DNA of 64,000 nucleotides, from the NCBI GenBank assembly GCA_002914805.1, contig JXTB01000042.1, positions 172,928-236,927 of the forward strand, read 5' to 3'. Positions 20,285-32,267 of the stretch are shown here, piece by piece (positions within the stretch are counted from its first letter, which is position 1; every line of letters starts with the position of its first letter). Under the pieces are notes generated by a model. It did not search any database. It was given only the letters and a program-made list of their open reading frames with translations, and was not told where the DNA came from. A program made the translations under genes and the position numbers. The DNA is from Parasponia andersonii. Lineage: Eukaryota > Streptophyta > Magnoliopsida > Rosales > Cannabaceae.

Positions 20285-22500
20285 GATATGAAATCCAGTC
20301 AATGTAAGGGGTCAAATTGGACTTTTTGCACCCAATGGAACTTTGGTATATACTTATTTTCAGATTAAAAGAAAGAAAATATCTAAATTTTATATTAGGG
20401 TGCTTCAGTATCCAAAATTTGCATAAAAGGGCTCCCAAAAACTCAAATTCTCTCAAGAGAGGCCTTGAAATGAGAGTAAAATGCCAATTTCTATTGAAGC
20501 TCACTACTGCCACATGTCGTTGCCACTGGGCCCTATTCGTCGGAGAAAGACGAGCAGAACCCCACTAGTTTCATAGTAAACAGAACATGGGTGGCTAATA
20601 TCCAACCCCCCAACAATACTGCCTTCAACACAATTTTCTGGCGATAGTTCTGTCATTCGATATTAGCTGTCGACACCGCCAGCATGTGGGAGTTCCTCTC
20701 GCCGTTGCTGACCACCTTCAAGTGCTTACTTGATCAAATTCATCTCCGGTAAGATTTTCACCACTTTTGCCATTTTTACTAGCATTCGACAAGAGTCTGG
20801 TACTATTCATACTTAGGTCTTGGACTGAGAGTAAAAAATTGTTACTTTCTAAAATATTATTGCAAAAATGATATTTTTACAAATAATCAATAAAGTTGAT
20901 ACTTTTTCAAATATTTTTGAAAGTCATATTTTTGCAAATAATCAGCAAAGATGATATTTTTCTAAAAACTTTGAAAAAAGTGGACATTTTCCAAATTAAT
21001 TCCAAAAAGAGACTTTTTTGTAATTCTCGAATTTAAAGTTCGTTTGAGGCTTAGGAACTAGAAATTGAATTCTAATTTCAAATTTGGATTTAGTGCAGTC
21101 GAGAACCGAATTTTGATATATAGTATCATTATGTTTCAAAATAACACAAATTACGAGACTTATGAATAGTATTATTTTACGTACTGCAAAGCAGTCCCAT
21201 ACTGAGACCCACTTTTAATAAATTATATGTCTAATCTAACATTTTTGCGTACTCTGAATTTAGTGGTAACCTCCATTTCTCTATCTGACATTCCAGTGGA
21301 AAAGTCACTTATAAGTGGACTTACCAAAATCCCGAAACGGCCGTTTGAATACCAAAATGACCAACGAGAGTTTCTTTAAGTATCTTTAGCTTGGTATAAC
21401 TCTCATTTTGAGGTAGGATTCAATTACCTACTTTTATATTTATTTTGATTTATGATTGCATTAAAAACTTATTTATGAAAAATCGTGATTTTACGATGGT
21501 TTGATAAATTATTAAAAAATTTTAGATTATACTGAGATTGGACTGTATGAATTATTATACATATTTTTATGTTGTAATTATGGGGCAAAACAGCAGTGTA
21601 CTACCCATGGTACAGTAAATCCAAGAATAATGCCAAATGAGATTTTAAAGCATGATTTGATCCTTAGATGCACGGTAATTATGAATTGTTACATGTTGTA
21701 CATATCATAAGATCACACACTTGAGTTCTATTATTGTATCATGGCAGTTTAAATTGCTGGCAAGTTACTGTAGCACTAGGTGAAAGACTTAGGTCCTTGT
21801 ACAAGTTTTTGGCTAATACACCTACGGGTACTATTAGGATGCTCGATACCTCTACTACAAAGGTATTATACAAGGCCATAATGGGAGGATGAGAGCTCAC
21901 TCATATATTCGGTTGATTTATGATATGTACAATTATGTAAATTTGGTTTTGGTTTTGAATATGTGATTATTTCAGATCCCAATTATTTTATAGACTTGGT
22001 TAATGGATTTTGGAAAAAGTGTTAACCATATAGGTTTGATAAAATTGCATTTATTCAAAAAGGTAATTGAATTTTTACTGAGCATATGAATGCTCACCTC
22101 CTACTTCTTCCACTTTTCGGTGTTTGTCTAGTTGAGGTAATAATTCTAGTGGTTAAACAAGCTGCATAACTTATACTTACATTTATATTCTTAGTCACTG
22201 GTGGGTATTTATATTCTATTGTCTTTCTTTTCTCGTATAATTATTTAACTAAGATTAGTAAGTGGATGCATGAGGATGATTTTGTTAATAATTTAAGAAC
22301 TTAAAATTGCAAGCAATTTTATGTAATATGTTTCAAACATTGAACTAAAGATTTTAGTTAAACTCGATTTATCAAGTTTATGATTTCTTAACGTGTTTCT
22401 AAAAGAGGTAAACTAGAAATTTTCTTAAACTTTGATAGGTAACTTTCTTAATTAATTAAAACTAATAAGAATTTTAATGTTTATGGAATATGCAGAAAAT
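20285..22500 (+). mobile_element. Gypsy-like LTR (plus strand)
   Basis: Begins TGATATGAAATCC after a purine tract. It has a TATA-like CATAAAAGG near 20423 with a leader 'CTCAAATTCTCTC' matching the minus-strand LTR at 2280-3662. Farther in, 'AATTCATCTCCGG' (about 20738) and the block at 21020-21130 match both that LTR and the one at 32268-40050. The distal block at 22080-22130 (GCTCACCTCCTACTTCTTCC) is shared with the solo LTR. The 3' edge is approximate. Confidence 0.5.
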
Positions 22501-24680
22501 ACAACTTTTAAAAATATTTAGATAAATACCATTTTTAACAAATTGATAAGATATTCGAGGTAACCTGTCAAGTTATTTGAAGTAATGAATTTAGTTACCT
22601 AACTCAAATGGTTACCCAAAGTAAATAATCTGATTGGTTACCACACGTACCTTTGAAATGAACTAATTTTGAAAGAAAAAAATGAAAATTTTCTAAATAT
22701 TTTTGAAAAGGGTTATTTATGTAAATATACTTTTAATTAGGGCTTATTAGACAAATATGGTTCTCTATGCAAAAGGTTTTAAAATTACTACCAAGCAAAA
22801 ATAACGTAAGAGTATGACTTTAGATGTAATACATTTATATTTATACGGTCTGATATACCTTTAATACAACCCAACAGCCAAAGGAAAAAATCGAAAAAAA
22901 ATGGCCTCCTGACCGCAATTACTCTTTTAATTTTGTTGTTGAGTTATTACTTTCTTTTTAATAATTTTTTGCTAAAAAGTTGTACTTTTTTAACTTAATT
23001 ATTTTATTCATCTTTTTTGGTTATTGTTTTTCCAAAATTTAATTTTTTTTATTTCCATTTTATTTCCTATTTTCATTGAGTGAGTATTTTTGGATATTAA
23101 TAACTACGTATTTTAATTTGAATATCCCATTTTTAACATAATTTTTATATTTGCATAAAATCATTTATTTTATCTATTTTTCACAATATGGAACCGTAAA
23201 TTTTCTTCTAATTTCATAAGATATCATATATAATTTGGTAGGATACTTGTAGTAATTTTACTTAAATACTAAAAATTAAGTGGGTGACCAAGCTATTTGC
23301 TATAGTATCTTGCTTGGATACTAGTAATTAAATAGGTGATTGGGCTTAGAGCTCCCATGTTCGATTCCACGAGGAATACTTTTCTCTTTTTTATTGAGTG
23401 CCCATTTAAATAATTAATAAATATAACTGCTATCATATTTATTAACAAAAATTCCCATGAATCTCAAGGGGAACACCTGGAATGAAGGCCGCATCTATTT
23501 TTATTAATGTAGTAAAAACACTGTAGGTACCACTTGATGCAAGGGAGATGACCACTTGATGCAAGGGAGATGACCACTTTCATGACAACGTATCATATCG
23601 ATCCTTGAAAGTTAGGAAAGTGCTTTTTAAAAAAACAATATTTCACTCAAAAGTCGTATTTACTTATAAAATGATTCCATACACCGTATTCTAACAAGTT
23701 CTAAACTAAAAATCGTATATGCGCTAATTTTTCCTTTTAATTCTCACAATTTAAATAAATCGAAGATTTTTTAAAAAGTTTAGCCCATCTGGGCTTTTTT
23801 TTAGACTTTGGACCTAGTTTTTTTGTAAGAAATCTTTTTTTTATTGGATACCACAAAATTATTTCATTTAATAGCATAATAATATCTTTTTGAGTTTTTG
23901 ACACTTTTACCTATAAAAACAAAAACAATTACAAAAATACGGTGGATGAACTTTTTTTTTTCAATTCTAGTATCATTATTTTTAGAAAAACATCACTTTT
24001 AAAAGTGTGTTTAGAAAAATATTATTTTTAAAATGTTTGCTAGTAACTAGTATCTGAAAACTAGTTATTAGTTACTATGTTTAAAAGGGCATTTTTCTAA
24101 TGACATTTCCAAAAATCGTAAATTTCTTAAAAAAATTCAGTAAGATCTTGAGAAAACTAAAATTCAAACTTATTAAATTATTATGGTAATTAAAAAATAT
24201 CAAGACATATATTATTTTATTAAAATGAACATTATAAAAATTATTTCATGTTTATTGAGAAATGAAGAATATTTTTTAAAGGATATTTCATTTTTTATGG
24301 TAATTTTTCGAAACAAATTGTAAAATCTCGAATTTTGAAATTGTTTGAAAAATACTAAATTTAATAAGAAAGCTATCTCTTTTAAAAGTATTTAGAAAAA
24401 TTTAACTTTTTATTATTTAGTGAAATACTTGAGTTAACTAGTTAAATTAATGAGATAACTTGACCAGTTACCTCAAATAACTAAACAAATTACTCTAAAT
24501 AATATAACGAGTTACCTCGAGTACCATTGAAAAATATTGATTTAAAAAAATATATTTTTTTAAACATTTAATAAAAGTATTGTTCAAAACAACTTTTAAA
24601 AAGTGATAAGTTTCTAAAAATTCATACCATCTGAGAGTTTTCAATTCGAGAAAAGGACCTATTTAGGGTCAGTTGGATAA
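22501..24680. other. AT-rich repeat sequence without genes
   Basis: No coding sequence. Short blocks rich in GGTTACC/GAGTAACC wording at 22550-22660 and 24420-24530 recur again at 28900-28990, so a degenerate repeat family is likely. A perfect 22-bp tandem duplication (CCACTTGATGCAAGGGAGAT core) lies at about 23528-23572. A GTTCGATTCC box at 23359-23368 resembles a tRNA B box. Confidence 0.4.
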
Positions 24681-24877
24681 TTTTAGGACAAGAAATTAGG
24701 GCACACATGAGTTAAAATATAGAAATGCCCTCAAGATACTCTCAGCCAACATAGTCCAAAAAGTGACACGACTCCACTACTCTGACTGACATGACCCCAC
24801 GTTTCCATTCCCCATAAAATTCATTTCTCTCTCATCCTCTCTCTTTATTTCCGTCTTCATTTCTCTCTCTTTGTGTC

Positions 24878-24878
24878 T

Positions 24879-24919
<41 letters not shown>
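24878..24919. repeat. CT microsatellite
   Basis: An uninterrupted (CT)n run of about 40 bp within a longer pyrimidine-rich tract (24828-24925), of the kind often seen in plant 5' leaders. No gene can be attached to it with confidence. Confidence 0.85.
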
Positions 24920-24921
<2 letters not shown>

Positions 24922-25421
24922 ATTGTCTCAGTTACTTGACAATCGAAAGGATAAACTGCAGAACACTAAATTTTAAAACCACCGAAATTGAAGGGAAAAA
25001 ATTGCCAATTCACTCTTTTTAAGTTGTTCAGTATTTTTTCCTCCTATCAACGAACCAAAAAATATCAAAGATAGCCAACACCCGTTCTACAGAGGAAAGA
25101 AAATCCTCTTCAAAATCCTCACCCAAAGATTTGTCATCGAGGATGAGAACGCGTCGATGAAGTGAATAGAAGAGAAGAAAATCTTAGTCCATAAATCGGC
25201 CGATTTAAAACTCAAAATTCCGATAGAAGAGAACATAAGTATTGGGATTGATTTATTTCTTTTCAATGTCTATGAAAAATTTTATTTCAAGTTAAGGTAA
25301 GCCATTTATGGGATTTGTTGGTAATATATTTGAGTTCTTGGTATGGGTTTTTGTTCTTTGGAATTGATTATCATTATCGACAAATTTTGAGGTTCGATCA
25401 TGCTATTTACAAACTAGATGT

Positions 25422-25816
25422 TTGACTGGTTGCGTGCACTTGGCTCAGGTCAAGACAATTGAACCTAGCCAAGTGCTTCTTGGCCAACGTTAAAAGGATC
25501 TTGACTCTCTTCAAGATCCTTTTTACCCTAATAAAGTGGTTATTGACAGTAGTTCATAACTCTAGATCAGGTCAGTAAGCATAGGTCAAGATAGGTCAAG
25601 AAAGGCTTAATCTTAGATAAGTTAAAGAATAGTTTGACATGCAATGAAGAAAGCCTAGGTCAAGTAGATTTTCACCCCACATCATGGTCAAGATACTCTT
25701 GACTCTCGTCAAGTGGTTATTGAAAGTAGTTGTTGACTATCCTTAGTTAGGTCAATAAGCTCTTGCTCTTAGGTCAATAGCTTACTGACTGTATGTAAGG
25801 TTAAGAACCGCTTGAC
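25422..25816. repeat. TTGAC-dense duplicated block
   Basis: About twelve W-box hexamers (TTGACC/T or reverse) occur in ~395 bp, for example at 25422, 25449, 25501, 25584, 25594, 25686 and 25732. Part of the density comes from a diverged tandem duplication with a period near 177 bp ('AAGTGGTTATTGA.AGTAGTT' at 25533 and 25710). A perfect 10-bp stem with a 6-nt loop lies at 25495-25520. Confidence 0.6.
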
Positions 25817-25827
25817 TTGAAGAGAGT

Positions 25828-26265
25828 TTCAGCCATTTTTTGGATGTGCCATATGTGATAGTGGGGATAGATATTATATAACACGATAATGAGGTAGGTA
25901 TATTATAAAAAGTCCAGGAAAGGCAAGCATGGAAGACATTGAAATTAATATATATGATATCTTAGTACCCTTCATAAAGGTAGACATGTCACGTTATAAA
26001 TAAGACAACAAATGGGAAGGTAAATATGCACAAAACAGTTCATGAGGAAATGACGGTTATAAATAAGATATGTTTGCACAGACATATTTCAGCCATTTTT
26101 TTGATGTGTCATTTATGACATAGTCTAGACAGATATTATATAACACGATAATGAGGCTGGTGTATTATAAAGAATCCAGGAAGGGTAATAATGAAGACAT
26201 TGAAATTGATGTATGTGGTATCTTGGTGCCCTTCACGAAGGTACACATAGTACTTATATCTGGAT
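25828..26265 (+). repeat. Tandem duplication, period ~270 bp
   Basis: Two copies, at 25828-26000 and 26098-26265, share TTCAGCCATTTTTT, GATATTATATAACACGATAA and GAAGACATTGAAATT blocks. The second copy flows into the DUF1985-like frame; the first is closed by stops. Confidence 0.75.
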
Positions 26266-26561
26266 TAAATATTCATAGAGACAACAACATCAATATGATG
26301 AAGATCAAAGATGATATCAGGGTCAAGTACTTTAGCACAAAAAAGAACATCAAGTGAGAAACACTTGATCTTGTTTTCCGTAGCATCCAAGTTGTAACGG
26401 ATGAGAATGCCATGAAGCTTACCATATTGTACTTTCTTAGACTAGGGTTATTGTCGAATGCAAAGAGTGCTTTAGTACCCAAGATATGTTTCAGAATTGT
26501 GAACAGCCTTGATACTGTCAATGGTTACCTTTGGAGTCCCACATTTGGTTGGACTTGAAAG
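26151..26561 (+). pseudogene. DUF1985-like domain fragment (Ulp1/MULE-associated)
   Basis: One plus-strand frame, interrupted by a single TGA at 26355-26357, reads like the DUF1985 domain found with Ulp1-type proteases in plant MULE-derived elements. Hallmarks in order are an 'ISGLNI' turn, 'KYF' and 'LDLVFRSIQ', then 'AMKLTILYFLRLGLL', 'VPKICFRIVNSLDTVNGY' and a Trp. The frame closes at 26559-26561. No protease domain is visible downstream, so it is a fragment. The part upstream of the Met at 26151 is duplicated at 25828-26000. Identification is from motif memory. Confidence 0.5.
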
Positions 26562-27040
26562 ACTAAGTGAGAAAAAGAGCAATAAATTTTACGTGACAAG
26601 CAAGACGGGCAAAGAGTTGATTCGTGATGAGATGAATGGATTTCCTATTTTCATTCATGAGTATTTATTTGAAATGTTAGTTTTTTAGGTCAATTAAAAA
26701 AATATCTATTTTCTGCATCTACTTAATAAATGATCATTTTATATTTTATTTTGATAAATAGCCGTGTTTTAGTTGTTCTATTGTTCAAAAAGTAAATCCA
26801 TCCATTAAAATTAAATAAATTTTTTATAAAACAAATTAATATATTTTGATTTATTAAATGCAGAAAACGTCCATTTTTTAAAGTATTTTAAAAATATAAA
26901 CAAATTATTCAGCTACTTTAAGCAAAGAAAAATCAGCTACTTTTTGTGTTTTCTTCTTAATTTGAGTAAGGAAGATATTACCTAAAGAAATATATAAAAA
27001 AATCAAGTACTTCAAAAAGAAAATAGATAGCGATGGCTAT
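26562..27040. other. Intergenic
   Basis: AT-rich. No gene or element identified between the DUF1985-like fragment and the LTR-like start at 27041. Confidence 0.4.
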
Positions 27041-27500
27041 TGTAGACCCTGTATTTTGGCCCTACCACGTAGGGGCATTTTTTAAAGCATTTCATCATAT
27101 GATTCGCGGAATGATATTAATTAGAAGGCTTCTTGAAATTAGTACACATTTTGTACTTTATATAATCCTATACCCTTTTCCTCTCTCTTCATCCTTGTGT
27201 CACTCCAAGGAAGTATTCCTCTAACATTCAAATCTTCATCTAAGCACTTCTTTGTTTCTTACTTGTTTTGTATTTTGCTTTCTCCATTTTCGACTAAACA
27301 TCATAATAAGAACTCAAAACCTCTGCAGCATAAAGGGTAGAGAGGCCAGTAAAATCCACAAATCTAAACAATGAAACACAGGTTATTTTGTTACTTTCGT
27401 CGCCCCTTATTTTAAATCGCCAAATTCAGTTCAATTCTGAAGACCAAGACAGCAGCAACGTTGACTCAGCGACATTATTGAAGCTTTGGGTGTTTTTTTT
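27041..27500 (+). mobile_element. LTR-like fragment (plus strand)
   Basis: Begins TGTAGACCCTGTATTTTGG. Its first ~40 bp match, inverted, the sequence at 28660-28707 (shared CTACGTAGGG wording). A TATA-like TTTATATAA at about 27157 precedes a CT-rich leader, as in plant LTRs. The 3' edge is undefined. Confidence 0.35.
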
Positions 27501-27999
27501 ATTTAGTTTTAAATAGACCCGAAGATTAAAAGGGACGGTGATTAAAAGGATGACTATACATATATGGAAGAAAAAGTTCCAAAAAAAAAGCACTATCTCT
27601 CTCCTTCCTCACCAAACTAACATTGTTACAAGATTAAAGAATCGTACCTCCTGCTATTATAGCAATCTAAATAACATAAACTGCAGTTATATCTAAGGTT
27701 TTCGATTTTATTTCTTTTTATGAGAGTTTTATAGATATAGGCTTTTACAGACTAAAAATTTAGCATATATTTCTCGGCTAGGATAAGAATTCTTAAGTTC
27801 TTCTATAATTTCTTCATCCAGTTTCTCCCACTAAGAAAGTGGGTAGTTTTAGGATATAAAATATCCTTTCAGTTTTCCATGTTCAACAGACTTATAATAT
27901 TTACCACATAACCCATTTAATTAATTTAATTTTTATTACTATTCTAAATAAACTCATAACGTTTTAACACGTTGACCATTTTAAGAGATAAAATTCTAA

Positions 28000-28707
28000 T
28001 AAACATATCTTGTTTCCTCACCTCAAATTTAATTGAGGAGCAAAGCAGCGTGGAAATAAGATGACTATTGCAAATCCGTGAGATATACTTGGTTTTCTGA
28101 TAATGGAGCTATTTAGTTCATGAAATAATGGAAATTCGAATCTAATTTTTTTCAAAATGGAAGAGATTAATTAGATAGACCAGGCAGAAAAACACATGCC
28201 ATTAATCCATAACGGATTCAAATCTCCATTAAATTTGATTTCTACGTAATGATCCTAATTTTTTGCACAAAAAAAAGGAAAAAAAACATAACAGAACTCA
28301 ATTAAGATCTCAATCCAATCAAAACTATGAACACAAAATTTATTAATTAGCTAAATTTCACCTTCGTCCTATTTTTTCCTCTTGAGAATACAAAGTTCAA
28401 CTCCTTTATTATGGGTTCTCATGATAAAATTTGAGAACAATAACTAGGATGAAACAAGATAGTGTTGCTGCTAGAGGAGTAAGACAGTGTTGCAGACTAG
28501 AGGAAGAAGGTTGTGTTGTTACAGACCATTAGAGAGAAGAGAGTGGAATCTCGGATGAAGATGAGAGGCGAGAGACATTGTTCTTGTTATCTAGTTTTTC
28601 TCCTGTGTGTTCCACGATAACAAAATTTCATGCCCTCCTTATTTTCGATTGGCATTTATACGATTCAAAATAAGTCCCTACGTAGGGACAAAACACGGGT
28701 TCCTACA
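28000..28707 (-). mobile_element. LTR-like fragment (minus strand)
   Basis: On the minus strand it begins TGTAGGAACCCGTG at 28707, with TATAAATG near 28655-28662 and a leader of 'CTCTCTAATGG' type. Same family as 27041 but facing it. The distal edge is a guess. Confidence 0.35.
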
Positions 28708-29786
28708 ATAGTTTTTCCATGTAGGAATCATGTGTAAGAATGTTTTCTAAATCATTGAGAAGCACAAAAAAAAGGAACTGTTTTGATTTCTTGATGCTTG
28801 AAGTTGAATATGAGAAGTCTATAGAGAATGAAAAATTTAAAACTCTCAGATTGTCAAATATTTTTGAAAAATCCCAGACTTAGTTAAAATAAATTACCAC
28901 ATCCTTTTACCATTTCGAGGGTTATTTGGTGTACCTGTTGAGTTACTTCAGATTCCTTCAAGTAACCGGACTGGTCATCTCAAGTACCTTACAAAATTCC
29001 AATTTAATGAAGAGAAAAGTGGTATTTTTTTTAATAAATTTTAAAATATTATCTTCTACATAAACTAATAAAAATGATGTTTCTCTAAATAAATCTAGCA
29101 CATTTTTATATTTGATTTTTCAATTTTTTTTGTTCTTTGGGCCTAGATTTTTGGAAACAGCCCAATTGTAAGAATCCCCAACATCTAAGCTATACCTTTT
29201 AAGGATAGTTATATTTTTAACACCTTGTACACTTGAGAAATTATGATGGATGTCATTCTTTTACACTTTGTTTAACAAATATCAATTTTTCTTTTTTTAT
29301 AACTAAATGAACAATTATATGTATTTTTACACTTAGTACTTATATACTAGTTTCAAATTATGTATTGAATATAGATTTTTATACTAGTTATATGATATTT
29401 TATACGTGGTATATATACTTATGTACATGTCATTTTGTTATAATATTTAAAAAATAGACATTTACATAAAATAAGACCAAAATTTGCTATAAGACCTTTA
29501 TATTTGATGATTTTTCTAGTTGTATCTTGTATTTTATCTGTTATCAAAAGTTAATTATGTTCTAGATTTAAAATTTTAACCAATTTAACTTATCTCTATA
29601 TCAAACATAAATTTGAAACATTCCATCTATTTAAATACCTTTTTAAACTTTCAAAATATGTATTTTAAAGATAATTGAACTTAATTGGTTACTGTGATTA
29701 CAAATATTAATAAATTAAATAATAAAATGCAAAAATTTATAATTTTTTTAATGCTTATTTCGTTTATGATATGAATTTTAAATAAT
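28708..29786. other. Intergenic, AT-rich
   Basis: Contains another GGTTACC-like degenerate repeat block (28900-28990). No gene identified. Confidence 0.4.
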
Positions 29787-30502
29787 CACTACAATAAAAA
29801 AGTAATAGAATGACGACTCTTGTCGCCGCTATAGATCTTAATTAAATAGCGACAAATTTGACAGTCGCCACTTTAAAGTATTTATATTGTCGGAGAAATA
29901 AAAAAGTCTAAAGCGGCAATATTTGTCGCCATTTTAGATGACAACGCCAAAATTTTCCTCTAAAATTGTCTAAAGCTTGTCGCCGCTTTAGAAGGAATGT
30001 GCCAATTGGAGCTAGTTTGGAAATTATGTAAAGATATTTTCTCTCAAGCAATGACAATAGTCGTCATTTTAGATTATCTATTATTAATATATTAAAATAA
30101 TTATAATTATGGTAAAACATGTGAAATTAAAAATAAAAATCGGATTTAAAACGGTGACAATTGTTTCTGCTTTAGATTAGAATATTTAAAGTGGCGTCAA
30201 GTATCTCCGGTTTAAGTTTTGAAATTTTAGGTAATCAAACTGACAGCCATAAATTTTTTAAACTTTAAATAAAACGGTGCATTTCATTTAAAATAGTGAA
30301 GTATAATCTAAAGCGGCGTCGCTTTAGATGATCAGTTTCTATATCCAGAAACCGATCTTCTTCTCTCTCTCTCTCTCTCTCTCTCTATCTTCTACACTTT
30401 CTATTATATTACACGTTTTTAAATACTCTATAATGAAATTCCCAATTCACATGCAAGGCGATCCATGCATATGCCATTTTATATCTATCCAGAAACCGAT
30501 CT

Positions 30503-30507
<5 letters not shown>

Positions 30508-30565
<58 letters not shown>
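30508..30565. repeat. CT microsatellite
   Basis: Long perfect (CT)n run. Related runs lie at about 30360-30387 and 30768-30826. The two flanks share a ~100-bp unit, so the array grew by duplication of unit plus microsatellite. Confidence 0.85.
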
Positions 30566-30572
<7 letters not shown>

Positions 30573-30764
30573 AAATAAGCCTTCTACTTCATTGGTAAGT
30601 TTTTTTTTGTTATTTCTCTCTTTTTCAATCCCATTTTATTATTTATATATTTATTCTCTCTCTCTCTTCTCTCTCTCAACCAAGAAATAAGCCTTCTACT
30701 TCATCGGTAAGTTTTTTTTTTGTTATTTCTCTCTTTTTCAATCCCTTTTTATTATTTATATATT

Positions 30765-30834
<70 letters not shown>

Positions 30835-31650
30835 AAATAAGCCTTCTACTTCATTGGTAAGTTTATTTTGGTTATTTCTCTCTTTTTCAATCCCTTTTTA
30901 TTATTTATATATTTATTTTGGAATTTCTTTCAACCACCGCCATTGCTGCCATGCCGCTCCACCCCTTAAAGGTTAATAGGTTAGTTTTTTATTAATTTGT
31001 GGTTTTGTTTTTTTTTTTAAAAAATTAAAAATATAAATTGTAATATTTGTTAATTTTTTTATATTATATATATATGATTATATATTGTGATTTTAAATCT
31101 GTTTTAATATTAATTAAAATAAATGTTTTAATATTAGGAAAAATCAGAAATTGATATTTTTTTTTTAGTTTTAGTTTTATTTTGATATTAAATTATTAGA
31201 ATTATGAATATTTATTGTGTTTTTTGATATTGAATATGATTTTTTCATCGATTATTGGATATTTGATTATTGAATTATATTATTAGTTTTAATGGATATT
31301 GTATTATTGAATATTAGATTATTGGAAATTAGATTGTTAGATTTCTGGATTATATTATTAGTTTTATTAGATATTAGATTTGATGAGTTATTGATGGATT
31401 ATATTATTAGTTTTACTAGATATTAGTGGATATTTATGTTTTGAGAATGTAGATTGAGTATGAAGAATTATTTAGTTGGATTTTTTTTTTTGTCAAATTT
31501 GATTTTTGTTAATATTTTTTTATTTTAGTTTATGAGTTAGAAACTTTTTAGGTTAGAATTTTATTTTATTAGAATTAATAAATGAAACGAATAATAATGA
31601 ATTAGGTTGTTAATTTGTTAATTAAAATACTTATAATTAGTTTACAGTAA

Positions 31651-31895
31651 TGAGAGGTAGCCACTCAAGAGATGATCACTCAAGAACAGCGATCAATAGA
31701 GGCTTAGGCAGTGCATACAACACATATGCAAAGGATTTTATTATGACTAATACTATATGTCAATATGTCTAGGGTCCACTTCAACATAATTTGGCATGAA
31801 GCCCCCACCATTGCGACATCATTTCACTCATCCTCCACTGACTTGTCAAGAAGATGACAGTGAAAAAATTGAGCATGAAGACTTAGGTTTGTAGA
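31651..31895 (+). pseudogene. Possible CACTA ORF exon
   Basis: An ATG at 31651 opens a frame that begins MRGSHSRDDHSR and stays open to a TAG near 31770. A second frame across 31770-31890 encodes Pro/His-rich then acidic residues and ends at a GT donor-like site. This fits the 5' exon of a CACTA-encoded protein broken by a frameshift. There is no domain to prove it. Confidence 0.3.
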
Positions 31896-32267
31896 CTTTT
31901 TTCTACTTTTAGACAACATTATATATTTTTAGTTTTTGACGATACCTTTTGATTTTAATGTCTTTTAAAATATTACTTTTTTATTTTATTATTAATTATT
32001 AATTTATTTTGTTTACCTTAATGTATTTTTTATTTATTTAAATTAGACTTAATTATTATTATTTAATAATTAAATAATTGGTAAAATGCCAGATATAAAA
32101 ACATAACTTAAACAAATGGTTAAAATGGTAGAAAAATGTAACTGTTTGTATTAAATATCCAATACTGTAAATGTAGGATGCATGTAAGTTATTTTCACCA
32201 CCTGAATTACATAAACTCCTTTAATTGCAGTTGCATAAACCAGAACACCATCCACAAACAAACAACA

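Larger units (their letters stand above)
29787..32267 (+). mobile_element. CACTA element, left end and 5' region
   Basis: Starts with CACTACAATAAAAAAG, a canonical CACTA terminus, followed by inverted subterminal motifs (TAAAGCGGC / GTCGCCGCTTTAG, 29810-30330). A block at 30265-30300 matches the deletion derivative near 6040. Then come CT microsatellites with three copies of a 'CAACC.AGAAATAAGCCTTCTACTTCAT.GGTAAGT' unit (30565, 30675, 30827), each ending like a splice donor. A possible exon (31651-31895) follows an AT-rich intron-like stretch. The right end is missing, cut off near the LTR at 32268. Confidence 0.6.

Noticed and set aside
25828..26265. CRISPR-like or phage-like repeats
   Set aside because: Only two diverged copies, plant transposon context, no spacers. 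No CRISPR array anywhere in the window.
30328..30690. 120-codon Ser/Leu repeat ORF
   Set aside because: It is a translated CT microsatellite.
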